A stretch of DNA of 38,021 nucleotides from Nostoc sp. KVJ20 (GTDB lineage Bacteria > Cyanobacteriota > Cyanobacteriia > Cyanobacteriales > Nostocaceae). A program made the position numbers and the translations under genes. How positions within the stretch are numbered: position 1 is the first letter of the stretch; the number at the start of each line of letters is the position of its first letter. The stretch lies in the NCBI RefSeq assembly GCF_001712795.1, contig NZ_KV757582.1, forward strand, positions 24,189 to 62,209, in the 5' to 3' direction. Positions 35,001 through 38,021 of this stretch are shown in pieces. The notes under the pieces were generated by a model. The model did no database searches. It had not been told where the DNA came from and worked only from the letters and a program-made list of their open reading frames with translations.

Positions 35001-36150
35001 CATAAAGTGGATTCCGGCTTAAGTCTCGCTCAGGTTGCAATTCTTCTACAAGCATCTCGAAAGGCAAATCTTGATGTGCATAAGCATCAAGTGTCACTTC
35101 ACGCACGCGATGTAAAAGTTCGCGGAAACTGGGATTACCACTAAGGTTATTACGCAATACCAAAGTATTCACAAACAAACCCAGCATCTTTTCTAATTCG
35201 GCTCGATTGCGGTTGGCAATTGGAGAACCGATGAGGATGTCTTCTTGGTTGGTGTAGTGATATAGCAAGATGTTAAATGCTGCCAGCAAAGTCATAAACA
35301 AAGTGGCATCTTCTCGCTGACTTAATTGATTGAGTGCATCTGTCAGACTTTTAGAGAATGCAAAGTATTGTTTAGCACCAGTAAAACTAGTAATAGTAGG
35401 TCGTGGACGATCTGTAGGTAACTGTAATATGGGTAATTCGCCACTTAGTTGTTGCTTCCAGTAATTGAGTTGAGTTTTGAGCAAATCACCTTGCAAGCGA
35501 TCGCGTTGCCAAACTGCAAAATCTGCATACTGGATAGGAAGTTCCGGTAAGGGATTCGGCTGATTTGTTGAGAATGCTGCATACAGCGTTGCCAACTCTT
35601 TCAAAAACACACCAATAGACCAACCATCTGTAATAATGTGGTGCATAGTCAAAAGGAAAATATGTTCTTCTTCACCTAAGCGGAATAAAGTCGCCCTGAC
35701 TAAAGACTCTTTAGCTAAATTGAAAGGTTTTTTGGCTGACTCTGCTGCAATTTGTTTAATCTCTTCTTCCCAATCTCCACCAGATAAATGCTCAAGATTG
35801 ATCATAGGTAATTCCCAGGTTACATCTGGTGTAATCTGCTGGGCTGGCTGTCCATTGACGAGTGTAAAACTTGTCCGCCAAACTTCATGACGACTGATAA
35901 TTTCATTCAAGCTTTGCTGGAGTGCTTTAATATTAAGTAACCCCTGTAAGTGAAAAGCACTCGGAATATTATAGAAAGAACTCCCGTGGTAAAGTTGGTC
36001 AATAAACCATAGCCTTTGTTGAGAAAAGGACAAAGGAACATGATTAAATATTTGACGTTTGGGAATAGTATCAGCTTTAAATTTTCCTCCCTTCCATTTT
36101 TCTAAAAGGGCTTTTTTAGCTGGGGTTAAATTAGAGTATTGTTGTTCCAT
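32056..36150 (-). CDS. Nonribosomal peptide synthetase module, C-A-PCP-TE
   Basis: The 1364-residue module (numbering from ATG 36150) has a condensation domain about 35-465 with HHIITDG (170-176); an adenylation domain about 500-990 with YTSGSTGTPKG, NLYGSSE, TGDLARYLSDG and NGKVDK; a carrier domain with Ser1041 in GGHSFLA; and a thioesterase about 1085-1355 with nucleophile Cys1170 in GFCYGG and His1336 in GDHF. The ten code residues I align to GrsA are V692, D693, W696, I735, I762, S764, L788, A796, N797 and K984. The absence of Asp at the first position suggests a beta-amino acid. Being last with a TE, it releases the product. The ATG at 36150 is preferred over a TTG three codons upstream. 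Confidence 0.92.
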   Translation of the reverse strand: MEQQYSNLTPAKKALLEKWKGGKFKADTIPKRQIFNHVPLSFSQQRLWFIDQLYHGSSFYNIPSAFHLQGLLNIKALQQSLNEIISRHEVWRTSFTLVNGQPAQQITPDVTWELPMINLEHLSGGDWEEEIKQIAAESAKKPFNLAKESLVRATLFRLGEEEHIFLLTMHHIITDGWSIGVFLKELATLYAAFSTNQPNPLPELPIQYADFAVWQRDRLQGDLLKTQLNYWKQQLSGELPILQLPTDRPRPTITSFTGAKQYFAFSKSLTDALNQLSQREDATLFMTLLAAFNILLYHYTNQEDILIGSPIANRNRAELEKMLGLFVNTLVLRNNLSGNPSFRELLHRVREVTLDAYAHQDLPFEMLVEELQPERDLSRNPLYEVMFVLQNTPMSVQEVSGLTLRTLEFDSGTAQLDIFLSLSESPEGLAGCLEYNTDIFDSATITQFIRHFQTLLENIIDNQEQPISELSLLTLKERSQVLFDWNQTHADYPHDASIHQLFEEQVKRSPDALALISQSEQLSYRQLNQRVNQLAHYLQKLGVTTETLVAICLERSPEMVVGILAVLKAGGAYIPLDPNYPLERLSFMLSDSQAAVLITQQEILTKLPDSSAKIVCLDIHEHEVAQESLENPINTAKAESLAYIIYTSGSTGTPKGVLGTHRGTVNGLHWLWKTYPFTPGEVCCQKTAISFVDSVWEIFAPLLQGIATVIISNATVKEPQLFIQALADNKVTRIILVPSLLRLLLDTYSHLTRNLSQLKLWIASGEALSLELVQTFQTVVPFAKLINLYGSSEVSANVTYYDTSLLPDNLNSVPIGRPIDNTLVYVLNKHLQLTPPGIIGELYTGGDGLAKGYLHRPELNQERFIDHPFIPGKKLYKTGDLARYLSDGNLEYCGRRDDQVKIRGFRVELGEISAAIAQHKDVRECIIIVHDAPEGDRRLIAYLVTDNQDIAAQLLPYLQQKLPNYMIPATFVVLDALPLTPNGKVDKQALSTDEAIRLNITRSFISPRNFTELALVKIWENLLNSNPIGVTDNFFDLGGHSFLAVRLMAQIQDKFGHNLPLSTLFENPTIEKLAIIVTQPYREGSASPLVAIQPSGSKTPFFCMHGAGGTINNYFNLSRRLGEEYPFYGLEHTLGEEEPEIISVEETATRYLKEIRQVQSHGPYLLGGFCYGGVVAFEIAQQLQRQGQTVGLLVVIDAILPKTAIKPTDDDDAKFLLRIAESIKTDNNIDFSLPFEELRDLSLKEQLHLVNKKANFIFSDAEIQDFIQHYKLFKVHVQAMRDYIPQVYPHQMTLFRASEEIIHDFESPEFQTNDPLLGWGKYSRLPIEVVEIPGDHFSIFVEPQIQELAKQLRIYIDNALDNVL

Positions 36151-36193
36151 TGCTAACAATTATTTGATATTTTTTAAGTAATATATACACAAA

Positions 36194-36280
36194 GACAGTT
36201 CAGAACGAGCAACAAAACCCTCATGTAGAGAAACGATTTATCGCTCATGTAGAGACGCGATTTATCGCGTCTTCAAAGAC
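36194..36280. repeat. Dispersed repeat with perfect AGACGCGAT/ATCGCGTCT palindrome
   Basis: Related to the pair at 9647-9811, it contains CAGTTCAG, two TGTAGAG units and the palindrome 36253-36272 (AGACGCGATTTATCGCGTCT). It fills most of the 129-base gap between the PKS stop codon and the NRPS start. Confidence 0.75.
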
Positions 36281-38021
36281 TACGATGCACCAGCCAAAAG
36301 AACAGCAACCTGTTCTTCCGATAATTCTTCAATCTTCTCTAGAAGAAGTTGTTCAATCATTTCTGCCTGTTTAGCTGGTATCATAGCTTGCACTAACAGG
36401 TCACGCAGTGGTAACTCTACTGGAAACTTAGCTCGTAATCGAGAAACTAGTTGAGTTGCAATGAGAGAATCTCCTCCCAACTCATAGAAGTTATCGTAAA
36501 TACCAACTTGTGCAATTCCAATAACTTCTTGCCATATTTCAGTAACTTGTTTTTCCAACTCATTAGTCGGAGCAACATAGGAATTACTGATATTAGGTCT
36601 GAAATAGGAATAGGATGAATCTAATTGACTAGAAGGTTTTTCATGTAATGCGATTGGTTCGCTACTAAAAGAAGGTGATGATGATTTTGCATCAATCCAA
36701 TAACGTTGACGTTCAAAAGGATAAGTAGGTAAAGGCAAACGCAAAGGTTGTTGATGAAGATAAAATCCAGACCAATCAATCTCAACACCAAACAACCACA
36801 ACCGACCTAAAGCTTGCAATAAATAAGCAAAATCAGATTGTTCTTCCTGAACATGGGGTAAACAATTCACCACCAGTTGTTTAGAATCAGATTGTAAATG
36901 CTGTTTTGTCAAAGTAGTTAACGTTCGTCCCGGCCCTACCTCCAAAAAAACACCCTCAAATTGCAAAAGTTGTAATATACCATCAGAAAAACGCACAGTC
37001 TGGCGCAAATGTTCACCCCAATAGCTGGGATTAGTCGCATCACTATCACTAATCCAAGTCCCAGTCACATTGGAAATAAAGCGAATACTTGGCACATTCA
37101 GTTTTACCTGATTTACAACCTCAACAAACTCTGGCACAATCGGTTGCATCATTTCACTATGAAAAGCGTGAGATGTGTGCAACATTCGACATTCAATTCC
37201 TTTGAGTAATAATTGATTGTGCAGTGCAGTTATAGCTTCACTCTTACCAGAAACCACACAAGAAGACGGGCTGTTAACCGCAGCAATTTGCGTATCATCA
37301 GTTAACAGCGATCGCAAATTTTCTACTGGTAATGGAATTGCTAACATACTACCTGTGGGCAACTGTTGCATCAGTCGTCCCCTAGTGGCAACTATAGCCA
37401 AAGCATCTTCTAGAGAAAAGACACCCGCAATGGTTGCAGCGACATATTCTCCGATGCTATGTCCAATCATTGCTTCTGGATGTACTCCCCATTCCATCCA
37501 TAATTGAGCTAGGGCATACTCAATAACAAATAATCCTGGTTGAGTAAGGGCGGTTTGTTGTAGTTGTTCGGTAACTTTTGTTTCGTCTTGAAAAAGTATC
37601 TGGCGGATGTCAAGATTTAGGTGGGGCTGAAGAATCTCGGCGCAAGTATCAACATGTGTTTTGAAAGTAGTTTCAACTTCGTAGAGTTCCCGCGCCATGT
37701 TGACATATTGCGTCCCTTGTCCAGAAAACATGAAGATAACTGGACGGTGACTGGGTTTGTGGTGGTAGGTAAATACACGTTGCGGATTTTGGCTGGTTAC
37801 AGCATCTACGGCATCGTTTTGGTTACAACATACTAATATACGCCGATGTTCAAATGCTTGACGACCAACTTGTAGGGTGTAAGCGACATCTGCGAGGTTA
37901 ATTTCAGGATGTTCTTGAAGATGCCTGACTAGATTAGCTGTAGCTGTTTCTAAAGCTGTGCTAGTTTTGGCAGAAACTACCAACAATTGATACTTTCTCC
38001 CCTGCTCCCCTGCCCCCCTGC
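36280..38021 (-). CDS. Polyketide synthase, partial: (KS)-AT-ACP; 5' end outside window
   Basis: The frame is open to the right edge (RGAGEQGRKYQLLVVSAKTS), so this is the C-terminal part of a larger PKS. The visible linker matches the KS-AT linker (AKTSTALETATANL...LADVAYTLQVGR). The AT domain has FMFSGQGTQY, active-site GHSIGEY (codons about 37447-37464) and the specificity motif HAFH, indicating malonyl-CoA. The post-AT linker ends PTYPFERQRYWID. The ACP has GGDSLIAT (Ser near 36467), then a helical tail EELSEEQVAVLLAGAS that is probably a docking region. No KR, DH or ER lies between AT and ACP. It precedes the NRPS and should pass its chain to the C domain. A heptamer repeat encodes RGAGEQG at the linker. 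Confidence 0.9.
   Translation of the reverse strand, partial: RGAGEQGRKYQLLVVSAKTSTALETATANLVRHLQEHPEINLADVAYTLQVGRQAFEHRRILVCCNQNDAVDAVTSQNPQRVFTYHHKPSHRPVIFMFSGQGTQYVNMARELYEVETTFKTHVDTCAEILQPHLNLDIRQILFQDETKVTEQLQQTALTQPGLFVIEYALAQLWMEWGVHPEAMIGHSIGEYVAATIAGVFSLEDALAIVATRGRLMQQLPTGSMLAIPLPVENLRSLLTDDTQIAAVNSPSSCVVSGKSEAITALHNQLLLKGIECRMLHTSHAFHSEMMQPIVPEFVEVVNQVKLNVPSIRFISNVTGTWISDSDATNPSYWGEHLRQTVRFSDGILQLLQFEGVFLEVGPGRTLTTLTKQHLQSDSKQLVVNCLPHVQEEQSDFAYLLQALGRLWLFGVEIDWSGFYLHQQPLRLPLPTYPFERQRYWIDAKSSSPSFSSEPIALHEKPSSQLDSSYSYFRPNISNSYVAPTNELEKQVTEIWQEVIGIAQVGIYDNFYELGGDSLIATQLVSRLRAKFPVELPLRDLLVQAMIPAKQAEMIEQLLLEKIEELSEEQVAVLLAGAS
37998..38021. repeat. CCCCTGC heptamer repeat inside the PKS KS-AT linker coding sequence
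   Basis: Three imperfect units (CCCCTGC / CCCCCTGC) run to the window edge and stay in frame, encoding RGAGEQG. The array may continue beyond the window. Confidence 0.65.

Overview
This window comes from a filamentous, heterocyst-type cyanobacterium (Nostocales-like). It is rich in the HIP1 octamer GCGATCGC (for example near 3285 and 8848). It carries arrays of heptamer repeats (GGCAATA, GGGAGTA/GGGAATA, AATGACA) and dispersed palindromes of the kind seen in Nostoc relatives. The best matches by family are a cyanobacterial extracellular contractile injection system (eCIS; a thylakoid-anchored form is known in multicellular cyanobacteria) and a cyanobacterial-style PKS/NRPS cluster. No species can be named from sequence alone.

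Region 1 (1-0.8 kb) holds a 1-Cys peroxiredoxin on the minus strand, with a strong bidirectional terminator downstream.

Region 2 (1.0-25.3 kb) is an eCIS locus in two divergent arms around a roughly 410-bp AT-rich intergenic region. The minus arm has a DUF4157/HELTH 'eCIS core domain' protein with an unrecognised C-terminal domain (a likely cargo) followed by a double-AAA+ ATPase. The plus arm runs DUF4255/Pvc16-like cap adaptor, carboxypeptidase-regulatory-like beta-sandwich protein, two sheath proteins, first tube protein, a small chaperone-like ORF, a DUF6760/Pvc6-like mini-ORF with no canonical start, second tube protein, a long disordered protein, LysM adaptor, hub, spike, gp25, baseplate J, a foreign-looking four-helix-bundle (23S-IVP family) ORF, second J-like wedge protein, P2-I-like protein, trimeric fibre, PAAR-like tip and a small coiled-coil protein. 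Together these would build a contractile sheath, inner tube, baseplate with spike, and a fibre for surface or receptor binding. The ATPase would serve disassembly or assembly, and the DUF4157 protein would be the payload. No long tape-measure protein of the usual kind is recognisable.

Region 3 (25.6-38.0 kb, all minus strand) is most of a hybrid PKS-NRPS biosynthetic cluster, read from the right edge leftwards: a PKS cut by the window (AT-ACP visible), an NRPS module C-A-PCP-TE, a cytochrome P450, a short-chain dehydrogenase whose catalytic Tyr is Leu, an Apd1/sucrase-ferredoxin-like [2Fe-2S] protein, a MATE exporter, an MbtH-like NRPS partner and a second SDR. The A-domain code I read (V-D-W-I-I-S-L-A-N-K) resembles beta-alanine-type codes. 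The thioesterase uses Cys in place of Ser. The product is not identified.

The most unusual signals are: the startless DUF6760 frame joined to the upstream ORF by a possible -1 slip on a G-run inside a hairpin; heptamer arrays that supply start and stop codons inside the eCIS operon; the IVP-family gene sitting between two baseplate genes; the unrecognised cargo domain; and the set of non-canonical catalytic residues in the PKS-NRPS tailoring enzymes.
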